From: JALENY01 sp036310185
GTDB lineage: Bacteria; Bacillota; Clostridia; Lachnospirales; Lachnospiraceae
Direction: 5' to 3'
Assembly (NCBI GenBank): GCA_036310185.1
Contig: JAXJSH010000076.1
Coordinates: forward strand, 1-29,110
DNA: 29,110 bases
Of the stretch, positions 15,095-23,192 are shown in pieces. Within the stretch, counting starts at the first letter, position 1, and every line of letters begins with the position of its first letter. A program made the translations under genes and the position numbers. The notes beneath the pieces were generated by a model, which had not been told where the DNA came from, ran no database searches, and was given only the letters and a program-made list of their open reading frames with translations.

Positions 15095-16691
15095 AGTGCT
15101 GTTGGCAGATGATGAAGGCATCGTGATCGACGCTTTGAAATTCATTATTAATAAGAGCTTCCCGGATCAGTGTATGATCGAATCGGCCAGATCCGGAAGG
15201 ATGCTCATTGAAAAAGCAGAAGAATTTATGCCGGATATTGCATTCATTGATATTCAGATGCCCGGGATCAATGGAATTGGAGCCATGAAAGAAATCCGGA
15301 AGACAAACCCCCATACTATTTTTATCATTGTCAGTGCCTTTGATAAATTCGATTATGCAAAAGAAGCCATACAGCTGGGGGTTCTGGAATATATCAACAA
15401 ACCTATTGAAAAAAATCAGATCGTGTCCGTGCTCAGAAAGGCAATGGAAAAAGTGGATGAGCATAAGCGAAAGCGAAGCAGCGATCTGAAAACCCAGGAA
15501 AAACTGGAAATAGTCATACCGATCATTGAAAACGGCCTGATCTACACCCTGATATCCCAGAATGCATCCGGTGAAGAAATCGACAGTTATGTTAACCTTC
15601 TGGGCATTGAGCAGTCCAGAGGAAATATCATGGTGATCAAGTGCGGGGATATTGGAGAAAAGGGAGAACTGGTCAATGCAGTGGGAACCAGTATCCGCAT
15701 TCAGGGAAAGCATGAACAGATCAAGGGCATTATAAAAAATCATTTTTACTGCATGGTCAGTGCCATGATGGGAAATATGATCGTGGTCTATCTGCCGGGT
15801 GAGACCCACAGTGAGGAAGAAGAGTATGAGATTCGCGTCCGGCAGATTGAGGCAGCCCGAAAAATGGCCCGGGAACTGCGGACCGATGTGAAAGTGCAGA
15901 CGCGTATTTCGTTTGGTTCCGAAAAGGATATCCATAAGGCGGGGGAATCTTATCAGGAAGCGCTTCAGGCCCTTTCCTACGGAACCGGCTCCGTCACCCA
16001 CGCAAAAGATCTGCCTCTTGGGTGCAGCTATGAGGCAGACTATCCCATTGCGCTGGAACGAAAGCTGTTTGAGTCGGTGGGAGAAGGCGATCTGGCCGGG
16101 GCACTTGCGTGTGTTAACAGCTTTTTTGAATGGATGGTCACAAACCACGGGGATTCGCCCATGGATGTAAAGCTGAAAGTTCTGGAATTTGTGCTCCAGA
16201 CAGAGTCCATCGGGTATGAAAGCGGCGGAATGACATATCATTTTTCCTCCAGAAGCAAATATCTGCAGAATGTGATGGAAATACAGGATTATGGTGAACT
16301 TTATAAATGGTTTAAAGAGAAAGTGCAGAAGGCTTGCTGCAATGTGGCAACCAAAAAAGAGGAGAGTACAGTGGATCTGGTAGAACAGGCGAAAGCATAC
16401 ATCAGTGAGCGATACATGAAAGACATTTCACTGGATGAGGTGTCAAAGCAGGTAAAAGTAAGTCCTTACTATTTCAGCAAACTGTTTAAGAAAAAAACAG
16501 GTCAGAATTTTATTGAATATCTGACAGAAGTGCGCATTCAGAAGGCAAAGGAGCTTCTGAAGAACACAGATATGTCCATGAAGGAAGTCAGTATTCAGTC
16601 AGGATACAGTGATCCCAATTATTTCAGCCGCATATTTAAGAAAAGTACGGGACTTTCTCCCACTGAGTACAAAGAAGGGATAAATACATGA
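15087..16691 (+). CDS. YesN-type response regulator (REC + AraC DNA-binding domain)
   Basis: A 534-residue response regulator. The REC domain (1-120) has the acidic pair Asp8/Asp9, phospho-acceptor Asp55 (IDIQMPG) and Lys105 (INKPI). A long middle region follows, as in other YesN proteins. The C-terminal ~95 residues are an AraC-type double helix-turn-helix (DISLDEVSKQVKVSPYYFSKLFKK and KEVSIQSGYSDPNYFSRIFKK). It pairs with the LytS kinase upstream, overlapping it by 8 bp. It overlaps the next binding-protein gene by 4 bp (ATGA). Its likely target is the chvE promoter at about 17895, which has a good extended -10 but no -35. Confidence 0.94.
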   Translation: MYKVLLADDEGIVIDALKFIINKSFPDQCMIESARSGRMLIEKAEEFMPDIAFIDIQMPGINGIGAMKEIRKTNPHTIFIIVSAFDKFDYAKEAIQLGVLEYINKPIEKNQIVSVLRKAMEKVDEHKRKRSSDLKTQEKLEIVIPIIENGLIYTLISQNASGEEIDSYVNLLGIEQSRGNIMVIKCGDIGEKGELVNAVGTSIRIQGKHEQIKGIIKNHFYCMVSAMMGNMIVVYLPGETHSEEEEYEIRVRQIEAARKMARELRTDVKVQTRISFGSEKDIHKAGESYQEALQALSYGTGSVTHAKDLPLGCSYEADYPIALERKLFESVGEGDLAGALACVNSFFEWMVTNHGDSPMDVKLKVLEFVLQTESIGYESGGMTYHFSSRSKYLQNVMEIQDYGELYKWFKEKVQKACCNVATKKEESTVDLVEQAKAYISERYMKDISLDEVSKQVKVSPYYFSKLFKKKTGQNFIEYLTEVRIQKAKELLKNTDMSMKEVSIQSGYSDPNYFSRIFKKSTGLSPTEYKEGINT

Positions 16692-17722
16692 GAAAACGAA
16701 TCGCTCTGCTTTTGGGGGCAGTGCTTGTATTCGGGCTATGGGGCTGCGGAAAGACCCAGGAGCCTGTGAAATCGGAGACAGAAGAAAAAATCAGGATAGG
16801 TATTATTTTTGATACTTTTGTGGTAGAACGCTGGCAGAGAGACCGGGATCTTTTTGTGGCGACCGCACAGGATCTGGGGGCGGATGTCTATACGCAGAAT
16901 GCAAACGGGGATCCGTCCAGACAGGAAGAAATGATCCGGCATTTTATCAAAGATGATATGGATGCAATCGTCGTAGTAGCCATAGAATCCGACGTGATCG
17001 CAGACGAAATACAGGATGCAAGGGAAGCCGGCATAAAAGTGGTTTCCTACGATCGTCTGGCAATGGAGGCAAATACGGATCTCTATGTATCCTTTGACAA
17101 TGTTGAAGTGGGTGTTCTGATGGCAGAGGCTTTTACCGCCACTCTGGAACCGGGCGATTCGGTTGTGATGATCTGCGGACCGGAGAGCGACGGAAATACG
17201 GCAATGGTGCAGCAGGGATTCCTGGAAACAGCAGAGGCATATGGCCTTCGGATTCTGGACACAGCCTATGCCGCCGAGTGGGAAGCGGAGGAAGCCAAGA
17301 AGTATGTGGATGAACATGTGGATCTGATCCGTGAGGCAAAAGGAATCATGTGCGGAAATGACAATCTGGCGGGAAGTGTGATACAGGCTCTGGTGGAAAA
17401 TCAGCTGGATACGCCGGTTGTGGTCGGACAGGACGGAGATCTGGATGCCTGCCAGCGGATCGTGGAGGGAACTCAGTATATGACCGTGTACAAACCGGTG
17501 GAAAATCTGGCAAAACGCGCGGCCGAAGCCACCATCGAACTGGTAAAAGAAGGAAAAGTGGAGTACGACACCATGATCAGTGACGGAGAATATGATGTGC
17601 CCTATATTATGCTGAAACCGGTGGCGGTTACCAGGGAAAATATAAATGAAACCATCATTGACAGCGGTTTTCATATGAAAGAAGATGTGTATCTGAACCG
17701 GCCGGAGGAAATGCCGGAATGA
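16688..17722 (+). CDS. XylF-like sugar-binding lipoprotein of the sensing operon
   Basis: A 344-residue type-1 binding protein with a lipoprotein signal (MRKRIALLLGAVLVFGLWGC, lipidated Cys20). It reads like D-xylose-binding XylF. Marks are FVVERWQRDRDLFVATAQDLGADV, GIKVVSYDRLA, DLYVSFDNVEVGVLMAE, CGNDNLAGSVIQAL, VVGQDGDLDACQRIVEGTQYMTVYKP and the C-terminal VAVTRENINETIIDSGF. Its ATG overlaps the response-regulator stop by 4 bp, so it belongs to the sensing operon rather than to the transporter. It could feed the same ABC transporter as ChvE with a different sugar preference, or be a soluble partner of the sensor. A second binding protein in this position is unusual. Confidence 0.88.
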   Translation: MRKRIALLLGAVLVFGLWGCGKTQEPVKSETEEKIRIGIIFDTFVVERWQRDRDLFVATAQDLGADVYTQNANGDPSRQEEMIRHFIKDDMDAIVVVAIESDVIADEIQDAREAGIKVVSYDRLAMEANTDLYVSFDNVEVGVLMAEAFTATLEPGDSVVMICGPESDGNTAMVQQGFLETAEAYGLRILDTAYAAEWEAEEAKKYVDEHVDLIREAKGIMCGNDNLAGSVIQALVENQLDTPVVVGQDGDLDACQRIVEGTQYMTVYKPVENLAKRAAEATIELVKEGKVEYDTMISDGEYDVPYIMLKPVAVTRENINETIIDSGFHMKEDVYLNRPEEMPE

Positions 17723-17802
17723 TCTTCCGTTAAAAAGCATACGGAATCCGGATTTTATAAAAACGCAGGAAACGGAATGGATTTTTTTGTTCGACAGAAA
17801 AG

Positions 17803-17854
17803 AAATGTCCAGAATGTGCTAAAGTGCACAAAAATGGAATGAAAATGGTCTGAA
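17803..17854 (+). promoter_or_regulatory. Possible YesN-binding direct repeats before chvE
   Basis: AAATGTCCAGAA (17803-17814) and AAATGGTCTGAA (17843-17854) match at nine of twelve positions in direct orientation, 40 bp apart. They lie 41 bp or more upstream of the chvE -10. AraC-type regulators bind direct repeats, so these are candidates, but the AT-rich background makes chance likely. Confidence 0.25.
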
Positions 17855-17891
17855 ACTTATAGAAAATGACAAGTTAATGCAGAAAGTTTGA

Positions 17892-17900
17892 TGTTATAGT
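17892..17900 (+). promoter_or_regulatory. chvE promoter, extended -10 without -35
   Basis: TGTTATAGT is an extended -10. The hexamer 17 bp upstream (AGTTAA) does not resemble a -35, fitting a promoter that needs an activator such as the YesN-type regulator. The start site would be near 17907. Confidence 0.5.
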
Positions 17901-17931
17901 AGTTGCTGTAAAGGGTAACTACTATTTTTTT
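17896..17931 (+). terminator. Terminator overlapping the chvE promoter
   Basis: ATAGTAGTT (17896-17904) pairs perfectly with AACTACTAT (17917-17925), followed by T to 17931. Read-through from the sensing operon would form the hairpin. A transcript starting at the chvE promoter near 17907 would lack the left arm and escape. Confidence 0.65.
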
Positions 17932-17947
17932 ACAAGGAGGAAGGACA

Positions 17948-19111
17948 ATGAAAAAGAAAATGTTAAGCTTTTTGCTGGCAGCTGCTATGGTGCTTGGCAC
18001 ATTGGCAGGATGCGGCTCAACAAAATCCGATGATGCAGAGGATACATCCGCTAAGACTGAGGATGAGGCAAAAGACACAGACGCAGCAGATGGAGATGTA
18101 CAGGTAGGTATCGTACTTCCGACAAAAGATGAGCCGAGATGGCTTCAGGATCAGGAACAGTTTGAAAAGATTCTGGATGATGCAGGTTTCACAAATCAGG
18201 TATTATTCAGCCAGGGATCTTCCGCAACAGAAAAAACCAACGTTGAGACTCTGATCTCTCAGGGTATCGAAGTTCTTATCATCTGTGCACAGGACGGTGC
18301 AGCAGCTGCAGCCGCAGTTGAAGAAGCAAAAGACGCAGGCGTTACGGTTATCGCTTATGACCGTCTGATCACAGGCACTGATGCAGTAGATTATTACGTA
18401 ACATTCAACAGCTTTGCAGTAGGTGAAGCACAGGGCCAGTACCTGATCGACAATGCTCCGGAAGGAACCGGCATTCCGCTGTACTTATATGCAGGCGCAG
18501 CTACTGACAACAACGCATTTATCTTCTTCGAAGGCGCATGGTCCGTACTTCAGCCGAAGATCGCTGACGGAACTTTCACAATCGTGAACTCTTCTGAAGC
18601 AGTAGCACTTCAGGACAAAGCGGAACTTACAAGAGATGAAATCGCAGCCATCATTGGACAGGTTACAACCGACTGGGATTTCAACGTAGCAAAATCCAAA
18701 GCAGAAGCGAACCTGACAGCAGTTGGTGCAGAAGTAAAAGGTGATGTTCTCGTTCTTGCTCCGAACGATGGCACTTCCCGTTCCATCGCTGACGTATTTG
18801 CAACAGACAAAGACGTAACCAGCTATGTGATCACAGGACAGGATTCCGAAATCGCATCGGTACAGTACATCATCGACGGAAAACAGTCTATGACCGTATT
18901 CAAAGATACCAGAACTCTGGCAGCTGACTCCGTAGAGATGGCAATGGCTATCCTGAACGGCGAGACACCGGAAACTGACACTACATACAACAATGAAGTA
19001 ATTGATGTTCCGGCAAAAGAAACTCCGATCGTAGTTGTAACAAAAGACAGCGTACAGGAAGCTCTGATCGATTCCGGATACTATGAGGCATCTGAATTTA
19101 CCGGATTATAA
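17948..19111 (+). CDS. chvE: ChvE-type multiple-monosaccharide-binding lipoprotein
   Basis: A 387-residue ABC substrate-binding lipoprotein. The signal peptide ends in LAGC with lipidated Cys22, followed by an acidic, Ala/Asp-rich linker. The body follows ChvE closely: VGIVLPTKDEPRWLQDQEQFEKIL, GVTVIAYDRLI, YYVTFNSFAVGEAQGQYL, YAGAATDNNAFIFFEGAWSVLQP, VLAPNDGTSRSIADV, VITGQDSEIASVQYII and TVFKDTRTLA. ChvE relatives bind galactose, arabinose, xylose, glucose or fucose. AAGGAGG lies 7 nt before the start, a strong site for a highly made protein. A hairpin terminator between this gene and mmsA should keep the binding protein in excess over the membrane parts. The sugar range is not readable from sequence. 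Confidence 0.93.
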   Translation: MKKKMLSFLLAAAMVLGTLAGCGSTKSDDAEDTSAKTEDEAKDTDAADGDVQVGIVLPTKDEPRWLQDQEQFEKILDDAGFTNQVLFSQGSSATEKTNVETLISQGIEVLIICAQDGAAAAAAVEEAKDAGVTVIAYDRLITGTDAVDYYVTFNSFAVGEAQGQYLIDNAPEGTGIPLYLYAGAATDNNAFIFFEGAWSVLQPKIADGTFTIVNSSEAVALQDKAELTRDEIAAIIGQVTTDWDFNVAKSKAEANLTAVGAEVKGDVLVLAPNDGTSRSIADVFATDKDVTSYVITGQDSEIASVQYIIDGKQSMTVFKDTRTLAADSVEMAMAILNGETPETDTTYNNEVIDVPAKETPIVVVTKDSVQEALIDSGYYEASEFTGL

Positions 19112-19163
19112 AAGAAAAGATACGTTCTGAGCAGTTAAAAAAGAATAGAATTTAAGAAGGAGG

Positions 19164-19204
19164 AATCGGCTTTATAAGCGTAACGGTTATAAAGCCGATT
19201 TTTT
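19164..19204 (+). terminator. Attenuator hairpin between chvE and mmsA
   Basis: AATCGGCTTTATA (19164-19176) and TATAAAGCCGATT (19188-19200) form a perfect 13-bp stem, followed by a T-run (19199-19204). No promoter is seen after it, so mmsA depends on partial read-through. A GAAGGAGG sequence just before the stem (19156-19163) has no start codon at the right distance. Confidence 0.85.
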
Positions 19205-19224
19205 CAGATGAAAGGAGGCAGACC

Positions 19225-20751
19225 ATGAGTGATTATATTCTGGAAATGAATCATATCACCAAGGAATTCCCCGGCGTAAAAGCCCTCAATGACGTCAATT
19301 TTAAAGTAAAACGAGGAGAGATCCACTGTCTTGTCGGGGAAAACGGTGCAGGAAAATCCACTCTGATGAAAGTATTATCCGGTGTACACCATTATGGAAC
19401 CTACAGCGGAGATATTGTTTATAACGGAGAAGTACAGCAGTTCAGATCCATCGCGGACAGCGAGGCAAAAGAGATTGCGATCATTTACCAGGAACTGGCG
19501 CTGGTGCCGGAACTGAGTCTGTATGAAAATATTTACTTTGGACATGAGATCATGTCCGGAAGAACGATTAACTGGAACGAAACCATTGTAAAAGCAAAAG
19601 AGATGCTGGAAAAGGTAAGACTCCATGTGGACCCGTCCATCAAGGTGAAAGAACTGGGCGTGGGCAATCAGCAGCTGGTGGAAATCGCCAAAGCGCTGAG
19701 TAAAAACGTAAAACTGCTGATTCTGGACGAACCGACAGCAGCATTAAATGAAGATGACAGCAAGAATCTGCTTCAGTTGATTCAGGAACTGAAAGAAAAC
19801 GGTGTGACCTGTATCATGATTTCCCATAAACTTCGTGAGATCACAGCCATTGCGGACACCATTACCGTGCTCCGTGACGGAAGTACCATCTGTTCCCTGG
19901 ATGCCCATGAACATGAAATAACCGAAGCAGAGATCATTAAATATATGGTTGGCCGTGAGATGAACAATATCTATCCGAAACGTGAAAAACACGAATTCGG
20001 TGATGTAGCACTCGAACTGAAAGACTGGACCGTGGAAGATCCGGTAAAAGGAAAAGAAATTCTGCACAAAGTAAACCTGAACGTGCGAAAGGGCGAGATC
20101 GTGGGTCTTCAGGGTCTGATGGGTGCCGGAAGAACGGAACTTGCCATGAGTATTTTTGGCAATCCTTCCGGATACCGGATTACAGGCGGACAGCTTTTGA
20201 TGGGAGGAAAAGAACAGCGTTTCAGGCACCCGAAAGAAGCGATCAAAAACGGACTTGCCTATGTGACGGAGGACAGAAAAGGAAATGGTCTGATTCTGAT
20301 TCAGGATATCCGTTTTAATACGACCCTTGCAAATCTGGAGGCACTGACCCAGGGACTTGCGATTAATAAGAACGAAGAGATCAATGTGGCCAATTCCTAC
20401 AAAGATTCCATCAACATCAAAGCACCTTCCATTGAGCAGAAGGTAGGCAACTTAAGCGGCGGCAATCAGCAGAAGGTACAGCTGGCCAAATGGATGTTTG
20501 TAAAACCGAATGTACTGATCCTGGATGAACCGACCCGCGGCATCGACGTAGGTGCAAAATATGAGATTTATACACTGATGAATCAGCTGGTGGAAAACGG
20601 TATGAGTATCATCATGATCTCATCTGAACTGCCGGAGGTGCTCGGTATGAGTGACCGTCTGTACGTTATGTCCGAGGGAACGATCACAGGTGAATTGTCA
20701 GCAGAAGAAGCGACGGAAGAGAAGGTTATGGCGCTGGCGATCAATTCTTAG
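19225..20751 (+). CDS. mmsA: Multiple-monosaccharide ABC transporter, double ATP-binding subunit
   Basis: A 508-residue protein with two ABC ATPase domains, like MglA/XylG/GguA. Domain 1 has Walker A GENGAGKST, a signature in the degenerate form VGNQQLVEIAKAL, and Walker B LLILDEPTAAL. Domain 2 has the usual altered Walker A (GLMGAGRTEL), the full signature LSGGNQQKVQLAKW and Walker B LILDEPTRGIDVGAKYEIY. It powers uptake by MmsB of sugars delivered by ChvE. AAGGAGG precedes the start. It follows the attenuator hairpin, and the permease gene begins 65 bp after its end. Confidence 0.95.
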   Translation: MSDYILEMNHITKEFPGVKALNDVNFKVKRGEIHCLVGENGAGKSTLMKVLSGVHHYGTYSGDIVYNGEVQQFRSIADSEAKEIAIIYQELALVPELSLYENIYFGHEIMSGRTINWNETIVKAKEMLEKVRLHVDPSIKVKELGVGNQQLVEIAKALSKNVKLLILDEPTAALNEDDSKNLLQLIQELKENGVTCIMISHKLREITAIADTITVLRDGSTICSLDAHEHEITEAEIIKYMVGREMNNIYPKREKHEFGDVALELKDWTVEDPVKGKEILHKVNLNVRKGEIVGLQGLMGAGRTELAMSIFGNPSGYRITGGQLLMGGKEQRFRHPKEAIKNGLAYVTEDRKGNGLILIQDIRFNTTLANLEALTQGLAINKNEEINVANSYKDSINIKAPSIEQKVGNLSGGNQQKVQLAKWMFVKPNVLILDEPTRGIDVGAKYEIYTLMNQLVENGMSIIMISSELPEVLGMSDRLYVMSEGTITGELSAEEATEEKVMALAINS

Positions 20752-20816
20752 GAAAGAATCAAGTGAACGATGGAATCAATGCAGTCAGAAATGATTCCTG
20801 GTGAGGAGGAAAAAAT

Positions 20817-22013
20817 ATGGGTGAAGAAACAAAGAAAGTCGGATTGGGACGGGAAATCGCAAACCTGCTCAAATCAAATATCCGAGATTATATGATGTAC
20901 ATAACGCTGGTTTTGATCATGGCATTTTTTACATTCAAAACCAGAGGAGGTTTTATTCAGGCGAGAAATATTTCCAACCTGATCAACCAGGCAGGGTATG
21001 TGGCCGTTCTTGCAATCGGTATGACTGTAATTCTGATTATCAAGCACATCGACCTGTCCGTTGGTTATGTGGCCGGTTTCAGCGGCGCTGTTGCAGCGGT
21101 TCTGATGACAAAATACGGCGTGAATGAATGGATCGCCATTCTGATCGTTCTCGCTATGGGTCTGCTGATCGGTTTATATCAGGGTACACTTGTTACCCGT
21201 GTGGGTGTGCCTGCATTCGTTACTACGCTGGCTGGCATGTTCATATTCCGCGGACTTTTGAACCTGACACTTCAGGAAACCGGTACGATCATTGTTCCGA
21301 ACAAGGGATTTAATGCACTTTCCAATGGATTTATTCCGGATCTGCCTTTTGGAACAGAGTTTCATCTGCTGACCATACTGATTGGTGTGGCGGCAGTTGT
21401 GATTCTTGTTTTTACACAGATTAAAAACAGAAGAAACAACCAGAAATATAACTTCAAGGTCAGCTCAACACCGATTTTTGTATTTAAACTGGTCTTCCTG
21501 TCTGCCATAGTTATGCTTATTATTTACGTGCTGGCAAGTTACAACGGAATTCCGTGGACGGCTGTTATTGTGGGTGTGGTACTTCTTATCTACAACTATA
21601 TGCTCAATAAGACAAAACTGGGCCGTTATGTATACGGTATCGGCGGCAACGAGCAGGCAGCGGAACTGTCTGGTGTCAATGTGAAGAAAGTAACGCTGAT
21701 CGCATTCTGCTCCATGTCAACACTGGCTGCACTGGCAGGTATTCTCTATACCTCACGTCTTCAGTCAGCAACACCGACAGCAGGTAATGCCTTCGAAATG
21801 GACGCAATCGCATCCTCTTATATCGGCGGTGTAGCAGTAAGCGGCGGTATCGGACGTGTAACCAATACCATTATCGGTGCGCTGGTAATTATGTCACTGA
21901 CAAACGGCATGAACCTGATGGGTGTGGATATTTCCTACCAGTACATTGTAAAAGGTATCATCTTTATCATTGCGGTAGCATTTGACGTAAGAACAAGACA
22001 GAAAGCAAGATAA
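20817..22013 (+). CDS. mmsB: Multiple-monosaccharide ABC transporter, permease
   Basis: A 398-residue membrane protein of the RbsC/XylH/GguB permease family with about ten to eleven hydrophobic segments. Marks are ARNISNLINQAGYVAVLAIGMTVILI, KHIDLSVGYVAGFSGAVAA, GVPAFVTTLAGMFIFRGL, LGRYVYGIGGNEQAAELSGVNV, FEMDAIASSYIGGVAVSGG and GRVTNTIIGALVIMSLTNGMN. An insertion around residues 195-225 (FTQIKNRRNNQKYNFKV) is typical of the longer XylH/GguB group. It forms the channel for MmsA and ChvE. GAGGAGG precedes the start. No clear terminator follows before the LRR gene. Confidence 0.95.
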   Translation: MGEETKKVGLGREIANLLKSNIRDYMMYITLVLIMAFFTFKTRGGFIQARNISNLINQAGYVAVLAIGMTVILIIKHIDLSVGYVAGFSGAVAAVLMTKYGVNEWIAILIVLAMGLLIGLYQGTLVTRVGVPAFVTTLAGMFIFRGLLNLTLQETGTIIVPNKGFNALSNGFIPDLPFGTEFHLLTILIGVAAVVILVFTQIKNRRNNQKYNFKVSSTPIFVFKLVFLSAIVMLIIYVLASYNGIPWTAVIVGVVLLIYNYMLNKTKLGRYVYGIGGNEQAAELSGVNVKKVTLIAFCSMSTLAALAGILYTSRLQSATPTAGNAFEMDAIASSYIGGVAVSGGIGRVTNTIIGALVIMSLTNGMNLMGVDISYQYIVKGIIFIIAVAFDVRTRQKAR

Positions 22014-22095
22014 ATCATATGACAGGCATCGTGCCCCTTTCACTTTTTCCGGTTTTGTAGTATGATGGAAAAAAATCTTGAAAGCGGTGCCTGAT

Positions 22096-23091
22096 ATGAA
22101 ATCAACCTATACACAGAAATTTGCATATGAAATTCAGGGAAACAGCGCTGTGATCTGGCGCTGTTTTTCGTATACAAAAACAGCGGAAATACCGGAACAG
22201 ATCGACGGTTATCCGGTCACTGCGCTGGCGCCCTATGCATTTTCTGCCCACATGGATGAAATGGAACTGAAGGGGAAATCATATACAGACGGCGGGCAGG
22301 ACTGTCCGGTCCTGTGCGGTGAAAATCTGGAAGAACTGATTTTGCCGGAGACAGTGGCCCGCGTGGGCCGATATTGTTTTTATAACTGCAAAAATCTGGA
22401 GAAAATCACGTTTTCCAATGGACTTCGTGACTGGGGCAGCGGAGCTTTTACCGGATGTCACAGGGTAGGGCATCTTACGGTTTATCTGAAAGAAAAAGAA
22501 GAATCCACGCTGAAAGAAGTGCTGCTGGAACTTCCGGAAGAAAAAACAGTGGATTATATATATGAAGACGGTGGAAAAAAGCAGTATGCACGGTTGATAT
22601 TTCCGGAATTTTTCGAGGAAGGTGTGGAAAACACACCGGCCCGGATTCTGGAGACCCATGTGCACGGAAGCGGCCTGTATTATCGCAACTGTTTTTGGCA
22701 CAGGACATTTAATTTTGGAGAATACGACAGTCGGTTCGCATATGCGGCGGTTTTGGAAGAATTCCGGGTACTTGCTTCGCTGGTGGAGGGAAGGCTGCGT
22801 TTTCCTTATAAATTGACGGAAGATGCCCGGCTGCGTTATCTGGATTATCTTTTTGAGAAAAAAGAGGATTTTGGCCGATTTTTTGTGGAAAAGAAGGATG
22901 GAAAGGCACTTGTATGGTTTGTGGAAATGGTTCTGACAGCGGACAGATCAGAGAGTGAACGTGAGAAAAAAGAACTTCTGAAATCGATGACAGATCTGGC
23001 GGTCAGAATGCATTTCACAGAAGGCGTCAGTTATCTGATGGACTGTCAGCACCAGTGCTTTAAACCACAGAAGAAATCCTTTGATTTATAA
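22096..23091 (+). CDS. BspA-type leucine-rich-repeat protein
   Basis: A protein of about 331 residues with no signal peptide or membrane segment. The N-terminal half carries BspA-like (LRR_5) repeats: TAEIPEQIDGYPVTALAPYAFSA, then LEELILPETVARVGRYCFYNCKNLEKITF, then LRDWGSGAFTGC. The C-terminal half (about 180-331) is helical and charged, and I do not recognise it. The start is uncertain. ATG 22096 is used, but the frame is open from TTG 22078, and no good ribosome binding site exists for either. It is followed on the same strand by a VWA protein and a MoxR ATPase, so it may be the adaptor or target-recognition part of that module. Confidence 0.75.
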   Translation: MKSTYTQKFAYEIQGNSAVIWRCFSYTKTAEIPEQIDGYPVTALAPYAFSAHMDEMELKGKSYTDGGQDCPVLCGENLEELILPETVARVGRYCFYNCKNLEKITFSNGLRDWGSGAFTGCHRVGHLTVYLKEKEESTLKEVLLELPEEKTVDYIYEDGGKKQYARLIFPEFFEEGVENTPARILETHVHGSGLYYRNCFWHRTFNFGEYDSRFAYAAVLEEFRVLASLVEGRLRFPYKLTEDARLRYLDYLFEKKEDFGRFFVEKKDGKALVWFVEMVLTADRSESEREKKELLKSMTDLAVRMHFTEGVSYLMDCQHQCFKPQKKSFDL

Positions 23092-23192
23092 ACAGTGAGA
23101 AAGAAAAGTGAAAATATGCTGCTATAGCAACAGCGTCAAAAAAATGCTTTATGAAAATACAACAAGAAGATACAAGAAAGGGACGGAACAGT

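Noticed and set aside
15018..16241. Long minus-strand open frame (about 407 codons) opposite the YesN gene
   Set aside because: The opposite strand encodes clear REC and AraC domains; this frame shows no recognisable protein features.
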